NCBI GenBank assembly: GCA_016710745.1
Contig: JADJVB010000010.1
Span: 1,116,001-1,180,000 of the forward strand
Direction: 5' to 3'
From: Chitinophagaceae bacterium
GTDB lineage: Bacteria; Bacteroidota; Bacteroidia; Chitinophagales; Chitinophagaceae
Length of the DNA: 64,000 nt
A program made the translations under genes and the position numbers. Of the stretch, positions 9,701-19,461 are shown in pieces; position 1 is the first letter of the stretch; each line of letters starts with the position of its first letter. A model generated the notes under the pieces. That model worked only from the letters and a program-made list of their open reading frames with translations, searched no databases and was not told where the DNA came from.

Positions 9701-12700
9701 AAAACTTACGAATCCTAAAACCCGCTGGGGAGGCTTGATGCGCAGCATTGATCAGCCCGATTTTGAAACAGCCAATATTGAGTTTATCGAATTCTGGTTG
9801 CAGGATCCATTTATTAATTACGCAGCCAAGAATTTATCCTATCCCCCTACAGCCGGAGGTAAATTATATTTTAACCTGGGTAATATTTCTGAAGATATTC
9901 TGAAAGATGGTAAACGTTTTTACGAAAATGGTTTACCCACACCCAATGCGCCCGCACCGGTAGATAATTCAAACTGGGGCAGGGTGCCTATCAATCCTAT
10001 ACAGGTAACCAATGCGTTCAGTAATGATCCCAATGACAGAAAATACCAGGATATTGGATTTGACGGATTGGATGATACGGCCGAAGTAACCAAACGCCAG
10101 ATTTACCTGTCTCAGTTGCAGGGTACCGTTTCGGCCGCTGCTTATCAGCAGGCTTTGTTGGATCCATCCAACGACAATTACCATTATTACCGTGGGGATG
10201 ATCTGGATCAGCAAGGTGTTGGAATTCTTAGCCGGTATAAAAACTATAATAGTCCTGAAGGCAATTCACCGGTTGCCAGCACCGGATCAACCTTTTCATC
10301 CGCTGCTACCTTGTATCCCGATGCCGAAGATATCAACCGGGATAATACCTTAAATCAAACAGAAGAATATTTCCAGTATATCGTAGATGTGTTGCCCCCG
10401 AGCCAAATGAATATCGGTTCAAATTTTATTATCGACAAAAAATCGGTTATTGTGAATCCCGCCGATGGCAATGCACGTAATGAAACCTGGTATCAGTTTC
10501 GCATTCCAATTGCAGCCTATGATCATAAAATCGGTAATATTCCCGATTTTAAGTCGATTCGGTTCATCCGGATGTTTTTGACAGATTTTGACGACAGTGT
10601 GGTTATGCGTTTTGGTGAAATGCAGTTCACGAGGAATGTATGGCGTAAGTTTAATTATAAGATCGACAGTACCGGTTTTTATACCCAACTGCCTACCGGC
10701 TCAACGGTATTTAACCAGGGTGCCGTAAATATTGAAGAAAATGACACCCGTACGCCATTGCCTTACCGCACACCAACCGAAATTGAGCGGGTACAAACCC
10801 TGAGTAATAACGGGGTAAACCTGTTGCAAAACGAACAATCGCTGAGTTTACAATTTTGCAACCTCACTAAGGGAGATGCCCGGGGTGTTCAGCAAACCTA
10901 TGCCAACCGTGATTTAAGGCAGTTCCGTAAACTGCAGATGTATATACATGCTGAAGAAAACAAGAAAGCGGGTCCTGCCAATCTGAAGGACAAAGACCTG
11001 ACGGCTGTTTTCAGAATGGGAACCGACCTCGTCAATAATTATTATGAAGTAAGAATTCCGTTGAATTTAACGGCATTGGATGTAGGTACAACCATGGACC
11101 CCAATTCCACGCAGTACAATGATACTTTGTGGGTACCCGGCAATTCGCTCGATATTGATCTGCAGAGCCTGGTCAGGCTGAAACAGGCCCGAAATAACGA
11201 TCTGGGAGCTTCGCCGGCTGTAATATACCGGCAGCCGCAGGAAAACGGTCACATGTATTCGGTTATGGGAAATCCAAACCTGGCCGAAGTTAGAGGTATA
11301 TTATTGGGAGTTGAAAATACCAATGGGGTACCATCGGCATGTGGTGAAATTTGGGTAAACGAACTGCGGCTTTCTTCTATTGATGAAAAAGGCGGTTGGG
11401 CAGCCTTGGGCCGTATCGACTTAAACCTGGCCGACCTGGGTACCATTTCCGTTTCGGGTAATGTACACAGCAGTGGTTTTGGAACACTCGAACAAACGGT
11501 AAATGAAAGATTCCGGGATAATTTTTACCAGGTGGATGTGTCGGCAAACCTGGAGCTCGGTAAGCTTTTACCGGTTAAGGCGGCCCTGTCGATCCCCGTA
11601 TTTGCCAGTTATTCTCAAACCGTAAGTACACCGGAGTATGACCCGTATGACATGGATATCAAACTTAAGGATAAACTTAGAGATGCTTCGGGTGATGCAA
11701 AAGATTCTATTAAAAATGCGGCGATTGATTTTACGTCAACAACCACGGTAAACTTTACCAATGTTCGTAAAAACAGAACCAGTACCAAATCGCCAAAAAT
11801 ATATGATATCTCCAATTTTGATGTGAGTTATTCTTATTTAAAGATCAAGAGTCATTCACCATTGATCGAGAATAATGAAATAACCAGGCATCGGTATGGA
11901 TTGGGTTATAATTTTGCGCCTTCGCCAAAATATATTGAGCCATTTAAAAAGATCAAATTCTTTACCAAGAGAAAAACGCATTGGTTCGACCTGGTCAAGG
12001 ATTTCAACTTTAACCTGGTACCGTCGCAGTTAAGTTTCAGGGCCGACGTAAACCGCCAGTTTGGTGCTATCAGGCCACGCAGTATCGGTACATCCAAATA
12101 TTCGATTCCCGAAACCTATGACAAGTATTATACCTTTCAGCGCAATTATATTTTCCGCTGGAATCTCACCAAGAGCATAAACTTTGATTTTACAGCAGTT
12201 AATAACAGCCGGATCGATGAGCCGGAAGGACGCATTGATACACAGGAAAAGAAAGATACGGTTTGGAGAAATTTATTGAAGGGTGGCCGTAATACCACCT
12301 ACAACCATACGGCCAACTTTACCTATACCTTGCCAACAGCTAAATTTCCTGCGCTTGACTGGACTACCATTAATGTGCGTTACCAGGCTTCGTATAACTG
12401 GATAGGCGCTTCCCGTTTAGCAGTTGAATTGGGTAATATTCTGGAAAACGGACAACAGAGTGAAGCTACTGCACAATTGGATTTTAACCGGTTGTATCAA
12501 AAATCAAAATGGCTGAAGCAACTGGATCAACCCAGCAATAAAGCCGACCAGGAAAAATGGCGTTCGAGAATTACCCGGTACAAAGACACGATCATTAAAA
12601 AGAGTGGCAGAAAAGTGGTTAAGAAGCACCGAAAGGTTGATCAAACCGCCGTGCCTTATGTGAGCAAGGGATTGAAGGTTTTGGGTAAATTGATGACGAG

Positions 12701-14144
12701 TGTTAAACAGGCGAGTTTCTCTATTTCGGAAAATGCACATACCCGACTGCCAGGCTATACCGACAGCACAAAATATGTTGGACAGAATTGGCAGAGTATG
12801 GCACCCGGAGTTGATTTCATTTTGGGGCGACAGCCGGATACCGCCTGGATGAACGCGGCTGCCCGAAAAGGACTGATCACCAGAGATACCACATTCAATT
12901 CGATATTTACACAAAGTTATGATCAGCGAATCACGTTTTCTGCTCAACTGGAACCCATACGCGATTTAAATATCACGTTAAACCTGAGTAAAAGTTTCAA
13001 TAAGAATTATAGTGAAACGTTCAGGTATATTGATACCAGCGGGGGAATCAACCACAGCTTTAAGCACCTGAACCCCTATGCAGGTGGTGGATTTGACATT
13101 TCGTATGTAGCCTTTAAAACCCTTTTTGGAAAATTTGATCCTAACCGGGTGTCGGAAACATTTAAAAAATTCCAGGACTACCGCCTGATCTTATCCGAGC
13201 GTTTGGGCAAAGCCAACCGGTATAATATCGTTAACGGGCAAACAACGCCTGATGCGGAAGGCTATTATTATGGTTATGGTAAATACGCAATTGATGTATT
13301 GATCCCGTCGTTTATAGCAGCGTATACCGGTAAAGATCCAAATAAGATCTCCCTGATCAACCAGAACAATCCCAATATTAAATCGAATCCGTTTAGCGGT
13401 ATAAAACCCAAGCTAAACTGGAAACTGGATTATAATGGGTTGAGCAGGATCAAAGGGCTGGATAAGATATTCGCTAATTTCTCTGTATCTCATGGCTACA
13501 CCGGTAACCTCAGCATGAACGGATTTACCTCTGCTTTGCTTTACCAGGATGTGTCCAGGTATGGATACCCGTCTTTTTATGATACCCTGTCGAAAAACTA
13601 CGTGCCTTACTTCCTGTTGCCCAATATCAGTATTGGTGAGCAGTTTTCGCCCCTGCTTGGTATCAATATGCAATTCACCAATCAACTGCAGGCCAAATTC
13701 GAATATTCAAAAACCAGGCAGCTTAGTTTAAGTTTGATCGATTATCAGCTGAGTGAGGTACGCAGCAGCGAATTTGTGGTAAATGCGGGTTACCGTAAAC
13801 GTGGGTTAAAAAATCCGCTTAGCTTTATCGGAATAAAGTGGCCCAAATTCTTAAGAGGTAAGGAAGGCGACGGTAAAAAACTGGAAAATGAAATTAATTT
13901 TCAGCTTGATTTCAGGATCAGGGATAATGTTACGGCCAACAGCCGGTTAGACCAGGATAATAATTTTGCAACAGGAGGCAGCCGGGATATTACCATTTCC
14001 CCTTCGGTAGATTATTTTATCAATAACCGGATCAATGTAAAGTTATTCTTCGAACAACGCCGGGTTAATCCATATATTTCTTCAAGTGCGCCAACGGTGA
14101 ATACCAGGGCCGGACTACAAGTGAGGATTTCGTTGACGCAATAA
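6798..14144 (+). CDS. sprA: Gliding motility / T9SS translocon protein SprA (Sov)
   Basis: SprA forms the giant outer-membrane barrel through which the type IX secretion system exports folded cargo; it is needed for gliding in Flavobacterium. This 2448-residue protein matches the family's length (about 2,400). A signal peptide (hydrophobic stretch TGSIVLAVIFFLLP, residues 12-25) is followed by the SprA N-terminal region, repeated GQxNxL/IxFGNVSFPSR-type strands (for example ELGNVSFPSRSTLIPGAQ) and many alternating amphipathic strands, ending in VRISLTQ at the C-terminus, as in barrel proteins. ruvA is directly upstream. A strong terminator follows the stop. No frameshift is seen over 7.3 kb. 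It is the natural exporter for the subtilase and PKD proteins in this window. Confidence 0.96.
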   Translation: MLLIRTKNLKLTGSIVLAVIFFLLPTDTIKASPYHYHLYTNVGDTTVPNYGDSLHYPIRDRRGDYFSSGNRSTFDFDNPSNIRDSVVYDAKTRRYVVYEKIGNRYYRTTTTYSFEEYWKIRDRQLENEYFQKRANLMSILNRGRIKPKLSLYDNLFNRLFGNGKINITPQGNVDLTAGYQGQNIKNPTLPERARKNGGFDFDMNAQVNVNADIGGKLKFPINYNTLANFGQENQLKLDYTGLGDEIIKRFELGNVSFPSRSTLIPGAQQLFGVKTTVQFGKLFLTGVIANQKSQRQSANLAGGTASQLFEIKADEYEENRHFLLAQYFRENYNKVMSKLPAITAPVQILRMEVWVTNRNGTTTETRDVVGLANLGETGGAVSGIPSNGSNSLYSNIISNPGNRNSSTVFNNLIALGLNPVQDFEKTFARKLDSTQYFFNRQAGFISLSQPLQTDEVLGVAYQYSYNGKIFQVGEFSQDLPPDSALATQKIIFLKLLKATSQRPTQPIWSLMMKNVYAIGYGTLTPTDFKLDVLYQEPGLGWKRYVPFGNKNQGSPIISLINLDRLNNQLDPQPDGVFDYVEGFTVYSQYSRVMFPVLQPFGRDLAVGIYTDTSAVPNIKDSLYYALYDSIKAVAQQFPNLNRFVLKGSAKISGSSDISIGYNIPPGSVTVTAGGRVLIEGVDYDINYDLGTIKITNSAIVNSGIPVQVNYENNASFGLQQRSYMALRWDYMAKNTAKEQLSIGGTVVRLSERPFFSKVSYDNSSNGGTNEPIRNAMYGIDVNYRKEIPRLTKLLDKLPFYKTTAPSTLNVFAEGAFLKPGHAPQIGKGSKGVINIDDFDGTQSGYDLRFPPISWALASPPFKATDRNGNLIFPEAELNDDINAGKNRARIAWYQIEQTLQEYKGANNPFANNPIELSDPRVRQVYSREIFPQRTTGFGESLLNTFDLAYYPADKGPYNYDAIGVETNGKLTNPKTRWGGLMRSIDQPDFETANIEFIEFWLQDPFINYAAKNLSYPPTAGGKLYFNLGNISEDILKDGKRFYENGLPTPNAPAPVDNSNWGRVPINPIQVTNAFSNDPNDRKYQDIGFDGLDDTAEVTKRQIYLSQLQGTVSAAAYQQALLDPSNDNYHYYRGDDLDQQGVGILSRYKNYNSPEGNSPVASTGSTFSSAATLYPDAEDINRDNTLNQTEEYFQYIVDVLPPSQMNIGSNFIIDKKSVIVNPADGNARNETWYQFRIPIAAYDHKIGNIPDFKSIRFIRMFLTDFDDSVVMRFGEMQFTRNVWRKFNYKIDSTGFYTQLPTGSTVFNQGAVNIEENDTRTPLPYRTPTEIERVQTLSNNGVNLLQNEQSLSLQFCNLTKGDARGVQQTYANRDLRQFRKLQMYIHAEENKKAGPANLKDKDLTAVFRMGTDLVNNYYEVRIPLNLTALDVGTTMDPNSTQYNDTLWVPGNSLDIDLQSLVRLKQARNNDLGASPAVIYRQPQENGHMYSVMGNPNLAEVRGILLGVENTNGVPSACGEIWVNELRLSSIDEKGGWAALGRIDLNLADLGTISVSGNVHSSGFGTLEQTVNERFRDNFYQVDVSANLELGKLLPVKAALSIPVFASYSQTVSTPEYDPYDMDIKLKDKLRDASGDAKDSIKNAAIDFTSTTTVNFTNVRKNRTSTKSPKIYDISNFDVSYSYLKIKSHSPLIENNEITRHRYGLGYNFAPSPKYIEPFKKIKFFTKRKTHWFDLVKDFNFNLVPSQLSFRADVNRQFGAIRPRSIGTSKYSIPETYDKYYTFQRNYIFRWNLTKSINFDFTAVNNSRIDEPEGRIDTQEKKDTVWRNLLKGGRNTTYNHTANFTYTLPTAKFPALDWTTINVRYQASYNWIGASRLAVELGNILENGQQSEATAQLDFNRLYQKSKWLKQLDQPSNKADQEKWRSRITRYKDTIIKKSGRKVVKKHRKVDQTAVPYVSKGLKVLGKLMTSVKQASFSISENAHTRLPGYTDSTKYVGQNWQSMAPGVDFILGRQPDTAWMNAAARKGLITRDTTFNSIFTQSYDQRITFSAQLEPIRDLNITLNLSKSFNKNYSETFRYIDTSGGINHSFKHLNPYAGGGFDISYVAFKTLFGKFDPNRVSETFKKFQDYRLILSERLGKANRYNIVNGQTTPDAEGYYYGYGKYAIDVLIPSFIAAYTGKDPNKISLINQNNPNIKSNPFSGIKPKLNWKLDYNGLSRIKGLDKIFANFSVSHGYTGNLSMNGFTSALLYQDVSRYGYPSFYDTLSKNYVPYFLLPNISIGEQFSPLLGINMQFTNQLQAKFEYSKTRQLSLSLIDYQLSEVRSSEFVVNAGYRKRGLKNPLSFIGIKWPKFLRGKEGDGKKLENEINFQLDFRIRDNVTANSRLDQDNNFATGGSRDITISPSVDYFINNRINVKLFFEQRRVNPYISSSAPTVNTRAGLQVRISLTQ

Positions 14145-14185
14145 GAAATAAACGGTTGCCTCAGGTAGCCAGGTTAAGTATAGAG

Positions 14186-14221
14186 CACAGCATCGACCCG
14201 CGTTGATGCTGTGTTTTTTTT
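14186..14221 (+). terminator. Rho-independent terminator of sprA
   Basis: CACAGCATCGAC pairs with GTTGATGCTGTG (one G-T pair, four-base loop), followed immediately by eight T. A classical strong terminator 41 bp after the sprA stop. Confidence 0.9.
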
Positions 14222-14432
14222 AATCATTGCCGGTTACCAAAGTTTCAGCCCGGTATGCTTTTTAGATCTTATGATGAGTTTTACAATGCAGGCCAAAGAC
14301 TATTTATGAAGCAGACACCGTGAAAAAATATTTGATAACCAGGGGTTTGGTGACCCTGCCAGATAAAGATCAGTGGGCAGTATTGTTTAGCTTAAGCAGA
14401 TGATCAAAACCAGTTGAATTTGAACAGGGCAT

Positions 14433-14457
14433 AAAAAAACCTCCATGTTACAGGAGG
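14433..14457 (-). terminator. Terminator of the minus-strand exported protein gene
   Basis: Read on the minus strand, CCTCC pairs with GGAGG around an eight-base loop and is followed by seven T. It sits 28 bp beyond the stop of the gene ending at 14486. Confidence 0.75.
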
Positions 14458-14485
14458 GTATTGCATAATAAACCAAGCACTGGTA

Positions 14486-14959
14486 TTATTTAACTTTTTT
14501 AAGCAGCATTACATAGCCGCAAATATCTTTTTTCTTTTTATTAACCTGAACAGGTTTGATCATATGGAATTCTGAAAATTTTGGGGTATAAGCGTAGCTG
14601 ATCACATTACCATCCACATCACCCCAGTATTTTTTCTGGTAGATAACTTCTTTTTCATCCCAATCGTACATACGCACTTCGTATAATCTCGAGGTCACAT
14701 CACCAATAAAAACAAACTGGTACCAGCTGCCTTCATTTAAAGGCACGATTACCGGCATTTCATATTCGCTGACCATTTGCATGGAAGCCTCTTTAACCAC
14801 CATAAATCCCTGCTTTGCCAATAAAAGTTTCATGCTGTCGGCCTGCTCCAGAATTGAAGGAGACATACAGGGCCGCTGACGGATCACGTCTTGCGCAGTG
14901 ACTGATAGTCCGAAGAGCATTAACCCCAAAAAAGTAAAAAATTGTAGCCGATTTTTCAT
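14486..14959 (-). CDS. Small exported protein, unknown function
   Basis: A 157-residue protein when started at the ATG at 14957-14959; the frame is open for 21 codons further, but only this start gives a signal peptide (MKNRLQFFTFLGLMLFGLSV, cleavage after TAQ). The mature part is rich in beta-strand and aromatic residues (GSWYQFVFIGDV, VRMYDWDEKEV), with no cysteine pair suggesting disulfides and a lysine-rich loop NKKKKD. I do not recognise the family. It is a single gene with its own terminator. Confidence 0.7.
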   Translation of the reverse strand: MKNRLQFFTFLGLMLFGLSVTAQDVIRQRPCMSPSILEQADSMKLLLAKQGFMVVKEASMQMVSEYEMPVIVPLNEGSWYQFVFIGDVTSRLYEVRMYDWDEKEVIYQKKYWGDVDGNVISYAYTPKFSEFHMIKPVQVNKKKKDICGYVMLLKKVK

Positions 14960-15129
14960 ATACCTAATTAAACACAGGGAACATGGATTATTAATTTCTC
15001 TGTAACTAACCCGTTTCAACATGGTAACCGATTGATAACAGAGACACTAATTGGTTTATAACGGGTAGTGAGAGGCAATTATTGTACCAATATTGGGATT
15101 TTTACGATTTTAATTTTTAGCGGTTGTTT

Positions 15130-15891
15130 TTACTGTTTTTTATGGAAATAATACGTGCCGGCCTGTTGGGTACAGGTAATTACCAATTCGTTTATACAAA
15201 CATGATCGGGTAAATTTACGCAGTAAAATACCGTATCGGCGATATCTGCGGCAGTGAGTGGGGTTAATCCATCGTAGGCTGCTTTTGCTGTAGCTTCTTC
15301 GCCTTTGAAACGTACCAGCGAAAACTCTGTTTCCACAGCACCTGGATGTATGCCGGTCACTTTAATATTATTTTTCAACAGGTCGATGCGCATGGCTTTG
15401 GTAATGGCATCAACCGCAAATTTACTGGCACAATACACATTGCCTTTTTCGTACACTTCTTTGCCGGCCACCGAGCCCATATTGATAATATGTCCCTTTC
15501 CCCTGGCCAGCATAAAAGGCAATACGGCTTTGCTTACATATAATAGTCCGTGTACATTACTGTTGAGCATGGTTTCCCAATCATTCATATCGGCGTCTTC
15601 AAAACTGTCTTTGCCAAGGGCCAATCCTGCATTGTTGATCAGGACGTCAATTTTTTGCCAACGTTCCGGGAGGTTTTCAATGGCTGATGTGGTTGACTGC
15701 CTGTCCTGTACATCAAAGCAAAGGGGCAGTACGGCAATGCCATAGTTTTTTTCTAATTCGGATTGTAGAGTATTCAGTCGATCCTGCCGCCTGCCCGTGA
15801 TAATCAGATCAAATTGAGCTGAGGCAAATTTAACAGCGCAGGCTTCTCCGATGCCGGCAGTAGCACCGGTAATTAAAACGATTTTATTCAT
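15130..15891 (-). CDS. Short-chain dehydrogenase/reductase (YdfG-like)
   Basis: Classical NAD(P)-dependent SDR of 253 residues. The cofactor motif is TGATAGIG (residues 8-15), with Arg33/Arg34 in TGRRQDR favouring NADPH; NNAG is at 85-88; the catalytic Ser139, Tyr152 and Lys156 (YCASK) are all present. The sequence pattern around NPGxVETEF (HPGAVETEFSLVRF) is typical of the YdfG/serine 3-dehydrogenase group that oxidises small hydroxy acids. Substrate assignment is inference. It is a monocistronic gene. Confidence 0.9.
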   Translation of the reverse strand: MNKIVLITGATAGIGEACAVKFASAQFDLIITGRRQDRLNTLQSELEKNYGIAVLPLCFDVQDRQSTTSAIENLPERWQKIDVLINNAGLALGKDSFEDADMNDWETMLNSNVHGLLYVSKAVLPFMLARGKGHIINMGSVAGKEVYEKGNVYCASKFAVDAITKAMRIDLLKNNIKVTGIHPGAVETEFSLVRFKGEEATAKAAYDGLTPLTAADIADTVFYCVNLPDHVCINELVITCTQQAGTYYFHKKQ

Positions 15892-15966
15892 ACCTGCAAA
15901 ATAATTGAACTGTTTGAAAAATGACCAGAAAGTTGCGCATAGGTTTTACACAAACAACATTTTAAT

Positions 15967-16008
15967 AAAAAAGCGGCCCCGTTTATTTCAACAGGTGCCG
16001 CTTTTTTT
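15967..16008 (-). terminator. Terminator after the long PKD protein gene
   Basis: AAGCGGC at 15971-15977 pairs with GCCGCTT at 15997-16003, with A-rich and T-rich flanks on both sides, so the hairpin can work on either strand. It lies directly downstream of the minus-strand stop at 16022. Confidence 0.75.
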
Positions 16009-16021
16009 GGTGGGATCTCTA

Positions 16022-19000
16022 TTATCTGATTAAAACAGTGGTTCCTTTTTTCTGCCGGAGCTCGCCCCGGTAATTAATGCCCTCGGCCATCCACACATAG
16101 GTTCCGGCATCTTGCCCAACGCCTTTAAAACGCCCATCCCATCCGGCATTTTTTTCGGTGGTGGAATAAACGAGTTGGCCATTTCTGTTATAAACCCTGA
16201 AGAAATGTAACTCCCGCATACCCAGTAAAATGGGCCGGAGTACATTATTCACTAAATCGCCATTTGGTGTAAATCCGGTTGGAACATACAGATCCGGATC
16301 CATCCGGTACCATTTGATCCTGATTCGGTCGGTGCCAACACAACCCTGGGCTGTTGTAGCGGTAACCGTATACGTAATATCATCCTGCGGCAGTGCAACC
16401 GGGCTTTGAACCGACGGGTCGCTCAGCCAAAGTGGTGGAATCCAGGTATAACTATCGCCACCGGTTGCATGCAAAAACAGGGGTTCGCCTAAAACAGCCG
16501 TAGTGTCTGAAGGGCCCGCATCGGCAATGACCGGTTTGGCCACATAAACCCAAACGGTGTCTTTCACCGGCTTGGGACAACCAAAGGTATCCCGCACATT
16601 CACAATGTATTGAATATTGGCTGTTGGATTGGTTACTGTTGGATTGGCCGAAAACCGGTCGTTTAAAAAAGTAGCCGGGCTCCACACATAACTGCTGCCG
16701 CCACTGGCACTAAGCTGCGTTGAAAATCCAAAACAGATCGACTTGTCGGTTCCTGCATTGGGTATAGGGTAGGGCACCACCGTGATCTTTATATCGTCCT
16801 GTCCTACACAGGAACCAATGCTGGCAATAACGGTATAGGTTATGGTAGCGGGTGGCGTAGCGACCGGATTTTTAATATTGTTAAAATCCAGGTAGGTGGA
16901 AGGTGTCCATTGATAATACAATCCCCGGCTCACCGGGTTTAATACAATGGCATCGGTTTGGCAGATGGTGGTATCGCCGCCGGCAAAAACAGGTACACTG
17001 GTAACTACATCAATAAAAACAGAATCATCCTGGTAACAACCAAAGCCGTCGGTTAAACGAACATAGTAGGTTGTGGGTACATCCGGACTAACCAATGGAT
17101 CTGAAATGGTTGTATTACTGATCATATAATTAGGCGACCAGGTAAAATTGCCTGTACCTGTCGAATTAAGCTGCAGGGTATCGCTGATACAAATGATGGT
17201 ATCATTGGTGCTGCTGATGGCCGGTAAGCTGCGTACAGTAATTACCAGGCTGTCGAACCGGGTTTTGCTGCAACCGGTTACGCCCACTTCAACGATGTAG
17301 GTTGTTGTTACCACAGGCGATGCAACCGGGTTGGAAATATTGGGATTGTTTAAACCGGCTATGGGCGTCCATTTGTAGGTATCTCCGCCAAAAGCATTTA
17401 ATTGTATCGATGCCTGTCCGTTACACAAAGCCGCATCGGGCCCCGCATTCGGTATGGCCAGAGGTTTAACCGTAATATTCTGACTGGATGTTGCTATACA
17501 ATGGGCTCCCCAGGTAGTGGTAAGGGTATAATTGGTTGTAGCCGAAGGCCAGGCTCTTGAATTTTGCGTGGCAGGTGTTTCCAGCCCACCCGCAGGCGAC
17601 CATTGCCAGCTCAGGTTATTGGTTTTATTACTGCTGCCGGTGAGTTGCAAGGTATCTTCTTCGCATATACTGATCGTGCTGGCTGCAATTGAATTGGTCA
17701 GGTCAAATTTTGGTGTTACCAAAACCGAATCAGTTTTAAAACAACCCGAGGCATTGGTAAGTGTTGCTTTGTACCAGGTTGGTACGGCCGGGTAAACCAA
17801 CGGCGTAGCCGTATTGGCGCCGATGATATTGGTGGCCGGTGTCCAGTTAAAACTGCCGGTACCGGCAGCATTCAATTGTAAACTGTCGAGGCCACAGTAG
17901 CTCGAATCGGCAGTTAGAGAAACAATTACCGGAACATCACTGATGGTTATGTTCTTTGTATAAATATCGGTGCATCCCTTATCGTTAGTAACCCTGAGTT
18001 CTACCAGGTAATTTCCGGGAGTTGTATATGAATAGATTGGATTCTGTAAATGGCTGGTATCTCCCAGTGTTGATCCATCTCCAAAATCCCAGCGCCAGGC
18101 AACCATATTACCATAGCGGAAATAAGTGGTATCGGTAAACTGCACTGGTGTATTTGCGCAAAGTGGCGTGGAGGTAAATCCGGGAAAAAATTCGGGATAT
18201 ATACGAACGCTCATCGTTGTTGAATCGCCACACTGTAATCCCTGGTTCAATACCAGCTTTGCAAGAAAAACACCAGTATCGGAATAAACGTGCACCGGAC
18301 TTTGCAATGTAGATGTATTATTTGGGCCTGTTATAGGATCTCCAAAATCCCAATAGAATGTAGGAAGTGGGTTGTTGGGCACATTGTTTGAAAAAGTAAC
18401 GCTAAAGCCACTGCAGGTGGTGAATACCGGATCAAGATTCGCTGTTGGTATCTGGCAGTCCACAATTCTGATTTGAAGGTCCTTAAAATGATCAGCAATT
18501 AAAATTCCATTTCTATATTCCTGAACCAATACCGTTACAGCGAATATTTTATTACCAAGTACGCCAACATTAGGCGCGGTGCCACTTATTAATCCGGTAA
18601 GCGGATTTAGCGTTACCAGTGGTCCCAATGGCGACATCGCCGAATATCCGTTGATATAGGTACAGGGCGTATAGGGAGGTGGGAATGCAGGATCTGGTAC
18701 ATTTCCTCCGCCTGCGGAACCGCCACCGGTAAACGCATTGTAAAACCTATAGGTCAGAGAATCGCCGTCAGCATCGGTAGCACTGAAATCGAAGTTCATC
18801 AGCCTGCCGGAGCATATTAAAACCGTATCACTTGTTTTAAAAACGGGGCTGGTATTGGTTTCCGCTCCATTAATAAAATTGCCGGGTAATTTAGTAAAAT
18901 AGGTGGCGCCCACATTTGAAGTCGTAAAGATATTTTCCATATCAATGCGGCAGCATCTTTGAAAGGCTACAGTAAACCCACCCGGGGTAATAGGGATATT

Positions 19001-19366
19001 ATCTATTACGGTTGTATAGGTTTTGTAATCAAAACAAACGCCTAGTTCTATATTATCGTCTATACAGGGGTCAGAGGGAGTCTTCCGTATATTGAAGGTT
19101 GCTGAACCCGGAATGCCCTGAATATTTAAAAATTGAGCCGATGTTGATGTGTTAAAAACCGTGAAGACAACCGACGTTTCCAACGGAGCTCCGGTCGAAT
19201 TACAATCCCTGTAAAGCTTAAGTGTTACCTGGTATTTTAATGAACCTGGATTAGTACCGGGCCCAAGGTAGATATAGGTCATTTCGCCACCGGAAATATG
19301 GGAGGCAAAAGCATCAGAAATCAATAATATAAACAGGCAGAAAAATAAAATTTTCTTCATAATCAA
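16022..19366 (-). CDS. Large secreted PKD/Ig-like repeat protein with T9SS type B (CHU_C) C-terminus
   Basis: A 1114-residue predicted surface or secreted protein. A signal peptide (start MIMKKILFF, cleavage near FAS) precedes a conserved N-terminal region HISGGEMTYIYLGPG, a cysteine-containing beta domain, then two PKD domains (YWDFGDP and WRWDFGDGS). Seven Ig-like modules of about 80 residues follow, each with a pattern such as ...QLNxxGxxxxxWxPxxxL...P...TYxVxxxxxxGC. The end (DPDLYVPTGFTPNGD..., FRVYNRNGQLVY, AGWDGRFKG, GTYVWMAEG, KKGTTVLIR) is the gliding-motility CHU_C / type B sorting domain. It is exported by Sec and T9SS. The next gene upstream is a shorter paralog. Adhesion is a likely role but inferred. 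Confidence 0.9.
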   Translation of the reverse strand: MIMKKILFFCLFILLISDAFASHISGGEMTYIYLGPGTNPGSLKYQVTLKLYRDCNSTGAPLETSVVFTVFNTSTSAQFLNIQGIPGSATFNIRKTPSDPCIDDNIELGVCFDYKTYTTVIDNIPITPGGFTVAFQRCCRIDMENIFTTSNVGATYFTKLPGNFINGAETNTSPVFKTSDTVLICSGRLMNFDFSATDADGDSLTYRFYNAFTGGGSAGGGNVPDPAFPPPYTPCTYINGYSAMSPLGPLVTLNPLTGLISGTAPNVGVLGNKIFAVTVLVQEYRNGILIADHFKDLQIRIVDCQIPTANLDPVFTTCSGFSVTFSNNVPNNPLPTFYWDFGDPITGPNNTSTLQSPVHVYSDTGVFLAKLVLNQGLQCGDSTTMSVRIYPEFFPGFTSTPLCANTPVQFTDTTYFRYGNMVAWRWDFGDGSTLGDTSHLQNPIYSYTTPGNYLVELRVTNDKGCTDIYTKNITISDVPVIVSLTADSSYCGLDSLQLNAAGTGSFNWTPATNIIGANTATPLVYPAVPTWYKATLTNASGCFKTDSVLVTPKFDLTNSIAASTISICEEDTLQLTGSSNKTNNLSWQWSPAGGLETPATQNSRAWPSATTNYTLTTTWGAHCIATSSQNITVKPLAIPNAGPDAALCNGQASIQLNAFGGDTYKWTPIAGLNNPNISNPVASPVVTTTYIVEVGVTGCSKTRFDSLVITVRSLPAISSTNDTIICISDTLQLNSTGTGNFTWSPNYMISNTTISDPLVSPDVPTTYYVRLTDGFGCYQDDSVFIDVVTSVPVFAGGDTTICQTDAIVLNPVSRGLYYQWTPSTYLDFNNIKNPVATPPATITYTVIASIGSCVGQDDIKITVVPYPIPNAGTDKSICFGFSTQLSASGGSSYVWSPATFLNDRFSANPTVTNPTANIQYIVNVRDTFGCPKPVKDTVWVYVAKPVIADAGPSDTTAVLGEPLFLHATGGDSYTWIPPLWLSDPSVQSPVALPQDDITYTVTATTAQGCVGTDRIRIKWYRMDPDLYVPTGFTPNGDLVNNVLRPILLGMRELHFFRVYNRNGQLVYSTTEKNAGWDGRFKGVGQDAGTYVWMAEGINYRGELRQKKGTTVLIR

Positions 19367-19400
19367 TTTGTTGTGAAATAGGAGGCCTTAAAACTAACGA

Positions 19401-19433
19401 AAATCGCCGTCTCGGCAAAGAAGACGGCGATTT
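19401..19433 (-). terminator. Hairpin between the paralogous PKD genes, possible terminator
   Basis: AAATCGCCGTC pairs perfectly with GACGGCGATTT around an 11-base loop. The T-rich tail on the minus strand is weak (TTTCGTTAGTTTT). It lies between the two tandem PKD genes and may separate their transcripts. Confidence 0.55.
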
Positions 19434-19461
19434 AGTTATATACATTTGCGCGGCGAACAAA

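Larger units (their letters stand above)
14145..14485. other. Intergenic region between sprA and the small exported protein
   Basis: A 341-bp gap with the sprA terminator at its left and a minus-strand terminator at its right. Between them lies about 210 bp without a convincing gene. The only open stretch is a possible 28-codon GTG-started frame at about 14320-14403 (translating to VKKYLITRGLVTLP... ending LFSLSR); it has no recognised homology and I do not call it. Confidence 0.6.

Noticed and set aside
12504..12947. 147-codon open frame on the minus strand inside sprA
   Set aside because: It is antisense to a fully conserved family gene, has no signal or motif, and is a shadow of codon bias.
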